From JAGVPT01 sp964439265 (GTDB lineage: Bacteria; Bacteroidota; Ignavibacteria; UBA10030; UBA8401): a stretch of DNA of 64,000 nt. Shown piece after piece: positions 1-9,920 of this stretch. Under the pieces are notes generated by a model that was not told the origin of the DNA, ran no database searches, and saw nothing but the letters and a program-made list of their open reading frames with translations. Location of the stretch: NCBI GenBank assembly GCA_964439265.1, contig CAYTOA010000017.1:1-64000 (forward strand), in the 5' to 3' direction. Numbering within the stretch: the stretch's first letter is position 1; the number at the start of each line of letters is the position of its first letter. Position numbers and translations under genes: made by a program.

Positions 1-132
1 ATCAGATGAGGGCGGGCACATTTGTCGACACGAAGAAGCTGCTCTTGCTTAAATAAAAACGGTGCAGCAAATTGGGCGAACTCGGTCGGCGGCACGAGTA
101 CATCAAATCAGAAAGGGTGGTCACAAAGGAAA
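1..132. other. Left edge, no gene recognised
   Basis: An open frame in phase with the GH43 gene reaches back to position 22, but the encoded residues are polar and do not look like a signal peptide. I read this stretch as leader DNA. A purine-rich AAAGGA lies just before the ATG at 133. I see no promoter I can defend. Confidence 0.5.
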
Positions 133-2412
133 ATGAAATTCGCGACTATTGCATTACTTATTCTCAGTGTTTTGTCGTACAGCCATAGCTCCGGGCAATC
201 TTCAACAACTGGTCAATTCACAAATCCTGTGATCCCCGGCGACCATCCGGATTGTACATTAACAAAAATTGGAAATGATTATTACACTACCGGTTCGTCG
301 TTCAATCCAACGCCGGTCATTTACCATTCGACAGACCTTATTCATTGGGAAGCTGTCGCACAGCCGGTGTCGGCCTCATGGTCAAATTACGGCGATGCGC
401 CTTCGGGCGGATGTTGGGGCGGTCAGATGGTTCGTCATGACAGCTTATACTGGGATTTTTTTTCAAGAGCCAATTCAATGTATTTTGTTACGGCGAGCGA
501 TCCCAAGGGACCATGGAGCACACCGACGCTGATGAATACGCCTCCAAGCGTTCCCGGCTTAGGCTACGATAATTCAATTTTTATCGACGACGACGGCACC
601 TGGTACTTATTGGTTAAAAACGGCCAGGTCAATAACTGGATAGTTCAATTGGGAAATGACGGACAACCAAACGGCGCGGTCTATAATTTGTGCTGGATCA
701 ACCCCGCTCCCTCTTATCCGTACAGTTGGGCCGAGGGACCTGTGATGTGGAAATATAGAGGTTATTATTATTATTGTTTTGCGCGCGACGTGTCGGGCGG
801 GCAGAAGGTTTTCAGAAGCGCTACCCTGACAGGCGATCAATCTTCGTGGGTGGTCCTTGGTGATTTCTTTAATCTCAGCGACCGCCAGATCTCCGGCGCA
901 TTATTTCAAAACCCTAATCATTCTTCGGCCGCCGTGATGCTTGATGACAGCACAAGCTGGGTCATTCATCCCTTATGGCGAAATGCAAATAACAATGAAT
1001 GGTACGGTCAGGGACGACAGGGATTGGTAAACCAGGTCCGCTACGATACAAGCGGAAAGCCGACCGCAGATTATCCGATAAATGCACCTAAACCCGCTCC
1101 TAATTTGCCGAGCAGCGGAATTCCATGGATGGTCCCTCATTCTGATTTTTTTAATTCCGATAAGTTGAGTCCTGAATGGTCATTCTTAGGTTATACACCC
1201 GATAACACATACTCACTCACGGATCGCCCGGGATGGCTGCGATTATCGCCAAAGGGGAAAATAAATACAGTCATCAAAAATGACGGTGAACATAATTATT
1301 CGATCATCACTGAGCTGGATTTCGATCCGAAGACGCTTGATGATCAGGCTGGGATATGGGTATTTAACGGATTGCAGACGCGCAGTGTCAAATTGTATAG
1401 TACTATTGATAGCGCGGGACATGCCGTTATCGCGTTATCTTACAACGGAACTTATTATGAGTCCGAGAACAATGCAGGGAACACGATATGGCTGAAGTTA
1501 GTCCGTGTCAACCATACGATGACCGGTTTCTGGAGCGCTGATGCTTTTGATTGGACTCAAGTAGGCACCAGCATCGATGTTTCGGGAATGGATGGTCTGC
1601 AGCCGAGCTATAATGCCTGGACGGGAAACCGGCAGGGTTTATTTGTTCAAAACAGCACTGCGTATTTTCAACTTTATATTTATCGTGATGCACATACGCC
1701 GATATTGGCCGAATGCCCTGCCAATCAATACGGTACAACCAGGTCGGTTCCACACCAGGGGATTCCTGTGCTCGACAACATTCATAATAACGAATGGGCG
1801 TTGTACGCCGGAGTTGAATTCGGAGATGCGGACAAATACATTAAAAGAAGCGATTCACTTGCAATTACAGCTTCTTGTGCTTCATCGGGAGGCACGGTAG
1901 AGGTGTGGCTGGATTCAATCGATACAGGGAGCAAAATTGCATCCTGCAATATCAGCAGTACAGGATCATGGACTGTGTTTAAAACATTTACCGCGAATGT
2001 CCTCTCGCCGATATCGGGCAGTCACGATGTCTATTTGAAGTTTATCGGAGCCGGGACCGATAATCTTTTTCAACTTCAATGGCTGTATTTTGTTGACAAA
2101 TATTTCTCCGAAACTTCCGTAAAAGAACTGCCGGCAGACAATGTGCCGCATGAGTATATGTTAAAGCAGAATTATCCGAACCCGTTCAACCCTACGACCA
2201 AGATCAGTTATCAGTTACCAGTGATCAGTAATGTCACGCTTAAGATATACGACATGCTCGGTCGGGAGGTGCAGACGCTGTTCGCCGGCACACGACCGGC
2301 TGGGTCATACACTGCAACCTTCGACGGCACGAATCTCGCCAGCGGAGTGTACCTCTATCAAATGAAGGCCGGCAATTTTATTGAAACCAAAAAATTTGTG
2401 CTACTTAAATAG
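133..2412 (+). CDS. GH43 beta-xylosidase/arabinofuranosidase with CBM6-like and T9SS domains
   Basis: Secreted glycoside hydrolase of 759 aa, probably releasing xylose or arabinose from (arabino)xylan. The ATG at 133 begins a clear signal peptide (MKFATIALLILSVLSYSHSS) after AAAGGA. A five-bladed propeller covers about residues 25-325. By family comparison Asp40 in the HPDC motif is the base, Asp146 (GYDNS) the pKa modulator and Glu201 (WAEGP) the acid. The usual HPDPS is HPDCT here. A beta-sandwich follows (about 333-520), then a CBM6-like module (about 542-651) and a T9SS sorting domain from Asn680 (NYPNPFNP, DMLGREV). It starts a same-strand run with GH30 and GH10 xylanases, which supports a xylan substrate. 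Family is clear; exact specificity is not. Confidence 0.9.
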   Translation: MKFATIALLILSVLSYSHSSGQSSTTGQFTNPVIPGDHPDCTLTKIGNDYYTTGSSFNPTPVIYHSTDLIHWEAVAQPVSASWSNYGDAPSGGCWGGQMVRHDSLYWDFFSRANSMYFVTASDPKGPWSTPTLMNTPPSVPGLGYDNSIFIDDDGTWYLLVKNGQVNNWIVQLGNDGQPNGAVYNLCWINPAPSYPYSWAEGPVMWKYRGYYYYCFARDVSGGQKVFRSATLTGDQSSWVVLGDFFNLSDRQISGALFQNPNHSSAAVMLDDSTSWVIHPLWRNANNNEWYGQGRQGLVNQVRYDTSGKPTADYPINAPKPAPNLPSSGIPWMVPHSDFFNSDKLSPEWSFLGYTPDNTYSLTDRPGWLRLSPKGKINTVIKNDGEHNYSIITELDFDPKTLDDQAGIWVFNGLQTRSVKLYSTIDSAGHAVIALSYNGTYYESENNAGNTIWLKLVRVNHTMTGFWSADAFDWTQVGTSIDVSGMDGLQPSYNAWTGNRQGLFVQNSTAYFQLYIYRDAHTPILAECPANQYGTTRSVPHQGIPVLDNIHNNEWALYAGVEFGDADKYIKRSDSLAITASCASSGGTVEVWLDSIDTGSKIASCNISSTGSWTVFKTFTANVLSPISGSHDVYLKFIGAGTDNLFQLQWLYFVDKYFSETSVKELPADNVPHEYMLKQNYPNPFNPTTKISYQLPVISNVTLKIYDMLGREVQTLFAGTRPAGSYTATFDGTNLASGVYLYQMKAGNFIETKKFVLLK

Positions 2413-2449
2413 ATGTCGATTTTAATAACACCGTTTTAAAGGGACGCTG

Positions 2450-4432
2450 ATGAAAAATATTTTACAAGATCGAAGACTGAAAAACTCACACGCTCATCTC
2501 TTACAATGTGCCGTTCTTATCCTCGCGGCCCTTTCCTTTCCCTTCTCTGCGAAAACGTTCGGCCAGTCGCCTGTCGTCAAGGGAAACATATCCATACGGG
2601 CGACAGCTGTAAGGTATGCGACGGTTACCTTCGTCAACAGCAGCGACACCTCGCTGCGGCTTTCAACATTGACGGATACGATGGGAAATTTTCAGCTTAA
2701 CCTGACAATCACTTCGGTAAAGCCGGGCAAGAACCTGCCCACGAATTTTGCATTAGGGCAGAATTATCCAAATCCATTTTCAACATCGACTGCGATTCCG
2801 TACCAGCTGAACAAGCAGTCGAACGTGAGGGTGACGATCTATGATGTTCTCGGAAGAGAGATACGGAGCTTTAATGCCGGCATTCAATCTGCCGGTGTCT
2901 ACGGCATCCTATGGGATGGAAAGAATCAGCTTGGCCGAATCGTCACGCCGGGGGTCTATTTTTATCGTCTGCAAGCCGAAGGCAAGGCCCAGGTCAAAAA
3001 AATGGTTTTTGGCGTGGACGGGCGGACAAATTCGATATCACTTTCCGGAGCAGTTTCATCGCAGGCCTCCGAGTTCGAGGCCGGCGCCGAACAGAGCCGG
3101 CCCAAGGGAGTTGACGCAATTCTTGCCGGAGGGACATTTACGGTCCAGATTGCGGAGACGGACAGCACATCCCCCGCAATTATCCCGGCTCAATTCACCA
3201 ACGTCGTAATCAAAAGTGATACGACCTTGAATTATCTTGTCAGCGCACTCCCTCACGCGACGATCTACCTGGACAGCACCGAGCAGATCATCAGGGGATT
3301 TGGCGGGGCAAACGTTCTCATCTTCCGTCCAGACATAACTCCCGCAGAAGTGCAGACTGCTTTTGACAGCACCGGATCGTTGGGTTTCTCAATAATGCGT
3401 CTCTCTATTCCGCCTGACTCAACGCAGTTTGCCGCTAATGCTACTTCTGCAAAACTGGCGCAATCCTTGGGAGCAAAAATCATTGCAACGCCATGGACTC
3501 CTCCTGCATGGATGAAGAACAACAATAGCCAGGTCGGCGGAATGCTTCTTCCAGCTAATTATGCAGCGTTTGCCGCCCACCTGAAAGCCTATGCCGATAC
3601 CATGGCAGCGTATGGTGTATCACTGTATGGGATCTCCGTTCAAAACGAGCCCGACTTTAATGCCTCTTATCAATCGTGTCTGTGGAACGCAACTCAGTTC
3701 CTTAATTTCATGAGGTACAATGCGCCGTCGGTTGGAGTCCCGGTTTTTATGCCCGAGTCAGACGTTTTCAATCATCAATTGTCCGACTCGACACTGAACG
3801 ACTCTCTCGCTGCTGCACACACAGCTTTTATCGGCGGACACATTTATGGAGCAACTCCTTCGCCGTATCCTCTTGCTTCCAGCAAAGGAAAAGAGCAATG
3901 GATGACTGAATATTTGATCAACAGCGGCTCCACATCCGGATCAAACCCTACCAGTGTTGACACAGGCTGGACCGGCGCCATCCAGACCGCCAAAAGCATC
4001 AACGATTGTATGAGCGCAAACATGAGCGCATATGTATGGTGGTACTTAGTAAGATTCTATGGTCCAATCGATGATGGTACGTTCAATGCCGCCAACACCG
4101 GGAATGTCACTCATAAAGGTTACGTCATGTCCCAGTATGCGAAATTCGTCCGGCCAGGATACTATCGGGTTTATTCCACATTTAGTTCGGCGGCGAACGC
4201 ATACGTGACCGCATACAAAAGAGGATCGAGCGTGGTTATCGTTGTGGTCAACATGGCTTCGTCTCCAGTGAACATGACATTCAGCCTCCTGAATGGAACA
4301 GTGAACGCGTTTAGCTCGTTTGTTACATCAGGCACAAAGAATTGTCTTGAGGAAGCCGATTACACGGTTTCTAAAGGCGGTTTCACTTCGACGATGGAAG
4401 CATCAAGTGTGACGACATTCGTTTCTTATTGA
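2450..4432 (+). CDS. GH30 (GH30_8-like) glucuronoxylanase with an internal FlgD/T9SS-like domain
   Basis: Exported endo-xylanase candidate, 660 aa, 37 bp after GH43. After an N-terminal export signal (to about 38) comes a short CarboxypepD_reg-like strand region (41-95). Next is a complete FlgD/T9SS-like domain (about 96-190: NYPNPFS at 104, DVLGREI, GVYFYRL), more beta-rich sequence (205-270), then the GH30 barrel and sandwich (about 270-660). Acid/base is Glu400 (QNEPD) and the nucleophile Glu487 (WMTEYL). Their 87-residue spacing matches GH30_8 xylanases. The sorting-type domain is normally at the extreme C terminus; here the C terminus is the catalytic module, so the secretion route is open. 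GH30 family is secure; subfamily and glucuronoxylan specificity are inferred. Confidence 0.88.
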   Translation: MKNILQDRRLKNSHAHLLQCAVLILAALSFPFSAKTFGQSPVVKGNISIRATAVRYATVTFVNSSDTSLRLSTLTDTMGNFQLNLTITSVKPGKNLPTNFALGQNYPNPFSTSTAIPYQLNKQSNVRVTIYDVLGREIRSFNAGIQSAGVYGILWDGKNQLGRIVTPGVYFYRLQAEGKAQVKKMVFGVDGRTNSISLSGAVSSQASEFEAGAEQSRPKGVDAILAGGTFTVQIAETDSTSPAIIPAQFTNVVIKSDTTLNYLVSALPHATIYLDSTEQIIRGFGGANVLIFRPDITPAEVQTAFDSTGSLGFSIMRLSIPPDSTQFAANATSAKLAQSLGAKIIATPWTPPAWMKNNNSQVGGMLLPANYAAFAAHLKAYADTMAAYGVSLYGISVQNEPDFNASYQSCLWNATQFLNFMRYNAPSVGVPVFMPESDVFNHQLSDSTLNDSLAAAHTAFIGGHIYGATPSPYPLASSKGKEQWMTEYLINSGSTSGSNPTSVDTGWTGAIQTAKSINDCMSANMSAYVWWYLVRFYGPIDDGTFNAANTGNVTHKGYVMSQYAKFVRPGYYRVYSTFSSAANAYVTAYKRGSSVVIVVVNMASSPVNMTFSLLNGTVNAFSSFVTSGTKNCLEEADYTVSKGGFTSTMEASSVTTFVSY

Positions 4433-4563
4433 TTCCAGAACAGCACCGATCCCTGTTGTTAATCGAGCGACTCGTGATCGGTCAAGGAATGCGAAGAAAT
4501 TCAATTTCCGGCAATGAGCGATAGCTATTGATAGAAGCTCCCCCATCAATCAAGGAGTATAGT

Positions 4564-6414
4564 ATGAGATTCTTGATGCGTTTAGTCTTGATCGGAATTT
4601 GTGTTACCGTGAATGCGCGGATCGCTGCAGCACAGCCCTCCGGTGGACCCTATGGCCCCGTTCACAAAACGTATGCCGCTCCGTCCGGACCGGGCAAAGT
4701 GTATTTTGTCGCGCCGGACGGCGACTCGGCGCAGCCGGGCGGGCGGCTCAGCAAGCCGACGACGCTCGAGGCGGCCATCGCGCAAGTCCGCACCGGCGAT
4801 GCGATCATCATGCGGGGAGGGACGTACCGAACTGGCGGCCTCGTACTTAATCAAGGCATCACCATTCAGCCATATGCCGATGAGCAGCCGGTCCTGAAGG
4901 GCACATATGCTGCAACACAGTGGCAGAATCTTGGAAACGGACTATGGGTCACGAAATGGTCCCATTTGTTTCCCTCCAAACCAGACACCTGGTGGCAGCG
5001 TGACAGGGAGGGAAAGAAAACGCCGTTGTACCGTTTCAATAACGATATGGTCTTTGTGGATGGACGGTTCCTGCAAGCCGTTGGATGGGAAGGGGAGGTA
5101 GATGAGAATTCGTATTACATCGATTACGAAACGGGCATGGTGTATATCGGAACCGATCCGACAAACCGATTGGTGGAAATTACCGCTTTCAATATCGCAT
5201 TGCTGCGGACAACTGCGGAGTGCCATGGAAAACAATCGGACCACAAAGGATACGTCATCCGTGGGATCACCTTTACTCAGTATGCGTACCGTGCACTCGA
5301 GATCGAAGGGACAGAACCGGTGGGTTTGTCTGATGAATCGCAGCATGGAAAAGATGTCGTCGGCTCGATTCTTGAAGATTGCACTATCACATTTTGCTCG
5401 CGGGTCGCAGGGTATTTTCGCGGAGACCATTTTACGATGCGCCATTGCAAAATCAGCGACACCAGCACGGAAGGAGTGTACGTTATCGGCTCGAACGACA
5501 TCCTGCTGGAAGGGAATATTTTCACTCGCAATAATATCGAACATATTACCGGATACTACCCTGCGGCGGTCAAAATCTTCAATCAATGCTACCGGGCTGT
5601 GTGCCGTGACAATCTGATCATCGACCTTCCCAACTCAAACGGTGTTTGGTACGATGTCGGCGAAGTGGATGGAGTTTTTGTGAACAACATGATCGTGGGT
5701 GTCGGCCATGTCGAAAAAACAACTCCCACGGATCAGGTATGGCCGAGCGACAATGGGTTCTTTTTTGAGATCTCGAAGGGGGCGGTTTGCGCCGGAAATG
5801 TTTTTGTTAACTGCGACCACGGCATGATGGTGCTCAACAGTTCCAATGTTCGCGTCTACCAAAATACGTTCGTCAACAGTATGGCATGTTTTGGGCGGAA
5901 CGGAAGAGTTCCTGCGGGCGACCATTTTGGCTGGCACTCCAGCACAGGGCCCGATGTTGATAAACGCGATGGGCATGTTTTCGTCAACAATCTGCTTACG
6001 GGCGATAAGAGTTTTAAGAGGCCGCTGCTGTTCGTTTGGCAGCCTCCGTCGGTTTGCAAGCAGCTGACCAGACCACTGCTCAGTCAATTCGATCACGACG
6101 TCTTCGTGCGGTGCACTGACACGCCGTCATATCCATTAATAGAATGGAGCCCGGCGAACAATGAAAGATGTCAGATTGGATTCGATTCCTTAACGTCTCT
6201 TCAGAAAGCGTATCCTGAATTTGCGGCCAACAGCGCAGAATATGTCAATTACAGTCTGCCGATATTTAAAAGCATGGAGCTCGGAAACTATGAATTGCTG
6301 CAAGGAGCTCCCGGATCGAAATCAGGAACGCAGCTCCCTCCGGAGATCAGAAAAATTATCGGCCAATCAAGAGAAGAAAACCCGTACGTTGGAGCATATC
6401 CGCCGACTCCGTAA
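4564..6414 (+). CDS. Secreted right-handed parallel beta-helix protein
   Basis: 616 aa. The ATG at 4564 is chosen because AAGGAG lies at 4552-4557 and the first residues form a signal peptide (MRFLMRLVLIGICVTVNARI). The frame is open from 4528, but that extension lacks export features. The body begins with a pectate-lyase-like segment (GDAIIMRGGTYRTGG) and continues with repeated beta-helix rungs (NNMIVGV, NVFVNCD, QNTFVNS). Such proteins are polysaccharide lyases, hydrolases or glycan-binding proteins. I see no family-specific catalytic signature and assign no reaction. It lies between the GH30 and GH10 genes, so a role in the same polysaccharide is likely. Confidence 0.75.
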   Translation: MRFLMRLVLIGICVTVNARIAAAQPSGGPYGPVHKTYAAPSGPGKVYFVAPDGDSAQPGGRLSKPTTLEAAIAQVRTGDAIIMRGGTYRTGGLVLNQGITIQPYADEQPVLKGTYAATQWQNLGNGLWVTKWSHLFPSKPDTWWQRDREGKKTPLYRFNNDMVFVDGRFLQAVGWEGEVDENSYYIDYETGMVYIGTDPTNRLVEITAFNIALLRTTAECHGKQSDHKGYVIRGITFTQYAYRALEIEGTEPVGLSDESQHGKDVVGSILEDCTITFCSRVAGYFRGDHFTMRHCKISDTSTEGVYVIGSNDILLEGNIFTRNNIEHITGYYPAAVKIFNQCYRAVCRDNLIIDLPNSNGVWYDVGEVDGVFVNNMIVGVGHVEKTTPTDQVWPSDNGFFFEISKGAVCAGNVFVNCDHGMMVLNSSNVRVYQNTFVNSMACFGRNGRVPAGDHFGWHSSTGPDVDKRDGHVFVNNLLTGDKSFKRPLLFVWQPPSVCKQLTRPLLSQFDHDVFVRCTDTPSYPLIEWSPANNERCQIGFDSLTSLQKAYPEFAANSAEYVNYSLPIFKSMELGNYELLQGAPGSKSGTQLPPEIRKIIGQSREENPYVGAYPPTP

Positions 6415-6521
6415 CACCGGTGACGGTGCTCATGAAGAATCAATGCACTTGAGTAAGTGCCTGCATTGTGCTTACCCGCCGAATGAATTTGCCGGCAGAA
6501 ATATTTCTAAGAAAGTGGCAT

Positions 6522-8156
6522 ATGAAAACCTGCAAGCGCAGATGTTCTTTTCTTTACTTGTCACGATGGCCTTTGTCCACGATCTTGACTGCTCGGACAA
6601 TGATATTCGCAGCAATGATTTTTCTAAGCGGGATCATCCCGGATTCGGCATTCTCTCAGCCGCTGGCGAATGGCCGCGACAAGTTCTTAGGATGCGCGAC
6701 GAGCAGCAGTATTTGGCCGAACCTTGACCAGTATTGGAATCAGGTCACGCCCGGGAATGACGGCAAATGGGGTACGGTAGAACAGGGTCAGGGATACTAC
6801 ACGTGGGACGGTCTGGACCACATCTATAATTATGCGATAGCGAGAAACTTTCCCTTTAAGGAACATAATCTTGTCTGGGGAAGCCAGCAGCCGACATGGA
6901 TTACCTCGCTTGACTCGGCCGATCAAAGGGCCGCGGTGGCACAGTGGATTCAGCAAGTTTGCCAGCGGTACGATTCGTTGTCGTTTATCGACGTCGTCAA
7001 CGAGCCGTTCCATGCGCCACCCCCATACATGAAAGCGCTGGGCGGAAACGGAGCAACGGGTTGGGATTGGGTCGTCACGGCGTTTCAATGGGCAAGGCAG
7101 TACTCTTCGTGCGGCACGAAACTGCTGGTTAACGACTACAACATTTTGCAGGACAACACCGCTACCACAAATTATATCAAACTCATCGACACGCTTAAGG
7201 TGAGGGGGCTCATCGACGGAATCGGAATACAGGGGCACTATTTCGAATTCCGGAGCCAGGTCCACGCGACGAGCAATATCTACGTGTATAATATTAATAC
7301 GATCAAGTCCAATCTTGACAGGGTCATAAGCGCGACCGGGCTTCCGGTGTACATTTCGGAATTCGATATCGATGAACCGAACGATGCGGACCAGCTTGCA
7401 CAGTATCAGACTTACTTTCCGATCTTCTGGGAAGATCCGGGCGTAAAGGGGATGACGCTGTGGGGATACATACAGAGCGATGTCTGGAATGCTCATCCCA
7501 ATACGTATTTATTACGAACGGATGGAAGCGAGCGTCCTGCGCTTCAATGGGTACGCAATTATATCAAAAAAGGTCCGCTCCCTGCCGCTCCCTCTCTTGT
7601 TTCACCGCGCAGCATCACGAACTCTGCGAAGAAGCCGACCTATATCTGGCAATCTGCACTTCACGCCGTGACGTATGAACTTCAGGTCGCATTGGATAAT
7701 CAATTTCAGCTGGTGCTCGCAGATACGACCGTGGCAGATACCACTGCAACCCCGAGCACGGTCCTCGATGACTCGACGATATTTTACTGGCGTGTGTGCG
7801 GCATTGATTCGGCGGGAGCCGGTCCGTTTTCCTCTGCCGGTTATTTCACTACGGGATTATTGCTCGGGGTAAAAGATGCCGGGAACATTCTCAGAGAATT
7901 TGCTCTCTCCCAAAACTATCCGAATCCGTTTAACCCGGCCACTATGATAAGCTATCAGTTACCAATAAACAGTTTGGTGATGCTGAAAGTGTACGACATT
8001 CTCGGCAGAGAAGTACGAACGCTGGTGGACGGTCGAATGAACGCAGGCGTTCATACGGTCCAATTCGACGCGAGCGATCTTCCGAGCGGAGTTTACTTCT
8101 ATAGAATTCTTGCCGGTGAATATGTCTCAATGAAGAAATCGTTGCTGGTGAAATGA
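6522..8156 (+). CDS. GH10 endo-1,4-beta-xylanase with T9SS sorting domain
   Basis: Secreted endo-xylanase, 544 aa from the ATG at 6522. The start is uncertain: the frame opens at 6468, and a better-looking signal peptide (MIFAAMIFLSGIIPDSAFSQ) begins at 6600. The GH10 barrel has the substrate-contact segment NLVWGSQQPTW, the acid/base in DVVNEP (Glu161) and the nucleophile in ISEFDID (Glu280). A fibronectin-like linker domain occupies about residues 351-445. A T9SS tail starts at Asn465 (NYPNPFNP, DILGREV) and ends in a short basic terminus. It sits in the xylan run and would cut xylan chains outside the cell for GH43/GH51 to finish. Confidence 0.93.
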   Translation: MKTCKRRCSFLYLSRWPLSTILTARTMIFAAMIFLSGIIPDSAFSQPLANGRDKFLGCATSSSIWPNLDQYWNQVTPGNDGKWGTVEQGQGYYTWDGLDHIYNYAIARNFPFKEHNLVWGSQQPTWITSLDSADQRAAVAQWIQQVCQRYDSLSFIDVVNEPFHAPPPYMKALGGNGATGWDWVVTAFQWARQYSSCGTKLLVNDYNILQDNTATTNYIKLIDTLKVRGLIDGIGIQGHYFEFRSQVHATSNIYVYNINTIKSNLDRVISATGLPVYISEFDIDEPNDADQLAQYQTYFPIFWEDPGVKGMTLWGYIQSDVWNAHPNTYLLRTDGSERPALQWVRNYIKKGPLPAAPSLVSPRSITNSAKKPTYIWQSALHAVTYELQVALDNQFQLVLADTTVADTTATPSTVLDDSTIFYWRVCGIDSAGAGPFSSAGYFTTGLLLGVKDAGNILREFALSQNYPNPFNPATMISYQLPINSLVMLKVYDILGREVRTLVDGRMNAGVHTVQFDASDLPSGVYFYRILAGEYVSMKKSLLVK

Positions 8157-8174
8157 AAATGCTGAGAGAGGGAA

Positions 8175-9908
8175 ATGAAGTCCGGCAAATACTGCCGATC
8201 TTGGCAGAATCAAGTTCGCGTGCATAATTTCAATCGGAATACTGTAGCCATGTCCGTACAAAAACTCGCGCTGTTCATCGTTGTTTCATCGATGTTGGTT
8301 CACTCCGCAATCGCTCAGTCGAAGAATGCAGAAGACATTTCCGGCACGCCTCACCTGGTAAAGCAGGGGGCTGCAATCCAGCTGATCGTCGACGGAAAAC
8401 CATTCCTGATGCTTGGAGGTGAATTAGGAAATTCAAGTGCATCCAACGTTGAATACATGGATTCTGTATGGCCCTCACTTGCAAAGATGCATTTGAATAC
8501 CGTCCTCGTCCCCGTGTACTGGGAATTCCTCGAACCTTCTGAAGTATCCGTCGCAACGCCGGGAAAATTCGATTTTACACTCGTCGATAGCTCTATTAAC
8601 GCAGCCAGAGAACACAATCTAAAATTGGTCTTCCTCTGGTTTGGGACCTGGAAGAACAGCATGTCGTGTTACATGCCTCTTTGGACAAAAACAGATCAGC
8701 AGCGTTTTCCCCGTGCGAAGACAATGGATGGCAAAGCTGAAGAGATACTCACCCCGTTCAGCGATGAAAACATGAATACCGACGCCCACGCTTTTGCAGC
8801 CTTGATGAAGCATATTCGAGCAGTTGACGGCACGAAGCACACGGTTATCATGATGCAGGTCGAGAACGAAATAGGGATGATTCCGGACGCGAGAGATTAC
8901 TGCGGTCTCGCGAATAAAGCGTTTTCGGAACAGGTGCCTTCGAACTTGATGATGTATCTCCGGAAAAACCAGGATTCGTTGACGCCTGAACTTTATGAAT
9001 TGTGGAAGAATAACAACTTTAAATCTTCCGGCACATGGGAGGAAATATTCGGAAAAAGCCTCCAGACGGACGAACTATTCATGGCATGGTATTTTGCTCA
9101 ATACGCCAACTATGTCGCTGAAGCCGGAAAGAGAGAATACCCTTTGCCCATGTATGTCAATGCAGCGCTGATCCGTCCGGGGTACATGCCCGGCCAGTAT
9201 CCGAGTGCAGGCCCCCTTCCTCATCTTTTCGATATCTGGAAGGCGGCGGCGCCGGCGATAGATTTTCTAGCTCCCGATATCTATTTCAACAATTTCGCGG
9301 AGTGGTGCAGGAAATATGATTGTCCCGGGAATTCAATGTTCATACCCGAAGCAGACAATAACCAGAGCATGGCGAATGCATTCTATGCGATTGCAGGGCA
9401 CAATGCGATGGGGTACAGTCCGTTCTCGATTGAATCGCTTCCTAATCCGGAAAATAACCAGGTTTCAAACGCGTATGACATACTCCATCAACTGGAGTCG
9501 CTTATCATCGAGAATCAGGGTAAAGGATCTATGTCCGGCGTATTGCTGGACAGCGCAAATCAAACGGAAGTTGTCAAGCTGGGAGATTTCACTTTCAATT
9601 TCAAGCACGAATTTAGCTGGCGGTATGCATTCCGGCCCGGCGTCGATACGCCGAGGGTCGGCGGTATGATCATCATGCTTTCTCCCGATGAGTTCCTGGT
9701 CGCCGGGAGCGGGATCATTGTCACCTTTGAGCCGCGAACAAGCGACGGCAGCATCGCCGGCATAGCGAGCATCGATGAAGGTAAATTTGTTCATGGAAAA
9801 TGGGTTGCCGGTCGCCGCATGAACGGAGATCAGGATCATCAGGGAAGGCACATGTTGTTACCGGGCGGATCATTCAGCATTCAGAAAATCAAACTCTATA
9901 AATATTGA
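8175..9908 (+). CDS. GH35-like beta-galactosidase-type glycosidase
   Basis: 577 aa, exported. The ATG at 8175 has a good GAGAGGGAA ribosome site. A second ATG at 8250 starts directly at the signal peptide (MSVQKLALFIVVSSMLVHSA), so the true start may be either. The clan GH-A barrel resembles GH35 enzymes: FLMLGGELGNSS near the start, VYWEFLEP, and QVENEIG, whose second Glu (232) is the probable acid/base. FIPEADN supplies the probable nucleophile Glu392. Proteins of this style often end in a DUF5597-type domain, which fits the C-terminal 170 residues. The substrate could be a galactoside side chain of xylan or xyloglucan. Activity is inferred from family only. Confidence 0.8.
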   Translation: MKSGKYCRSWQNQVRVHNFNRNTVAMSVQKLALFIVVSSMLVHSAIAQSKNAEDISGTPHLVKQGAAIQLIVDGKPFLMLGGELGNSSASNVEYMDSVWPSLAKMHLNTVLVPVYWEFLEPSEVSVATPGKFDFTLVDSSINAAREHNLKLVFLWFGTWKNSMSCYMPLWTKTDQQRFPRAKTMDGKAEEILTPFSDENMNTDAHAFAALMKHIRAVDGTKHTVIMMQVENEIGMIPDARDYCGLANKAFSEQVPSNLMMYLRKNQDSLTPELYELWKNNNFKSSGTWEEIFGKSLQTDELFMAWYFAQYANYVAEAGKREYPLPMYVNAALIRPGYMPGQYPSAGPLPHLFDIWKAAAPAIDFLAPDIYFNNFAEWCRKYDCPGNSMFIPEADNNQSMANAFYAIAGHNAMGYSPFSIESLPNPENNQVSNAYDILHQLESLIIENQGKGSMSGVLLDSANQTEVVKLGDFTFNFKHEFSWRYAFRPGVDTPRVGGMIIMLSPDEFLVAGSGIIVTFEPRTSDGSIAGIASIDEGKFVHGKWVAGRRMNGDQDHQGRHMLLPGGSFSIQKIKLYKY

Positions 9909-9920
9909 TCATCTAATCAT

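Noticed and set aside
4942..5586. 214-codon open frame on the - strand
   Set aside because: Antisense to the beta-helix gene; no recognisable features.
6687..7496. 269-codon open frame on the - strand
   Set aside because: Antisense to GH10; no motifs and no start site.
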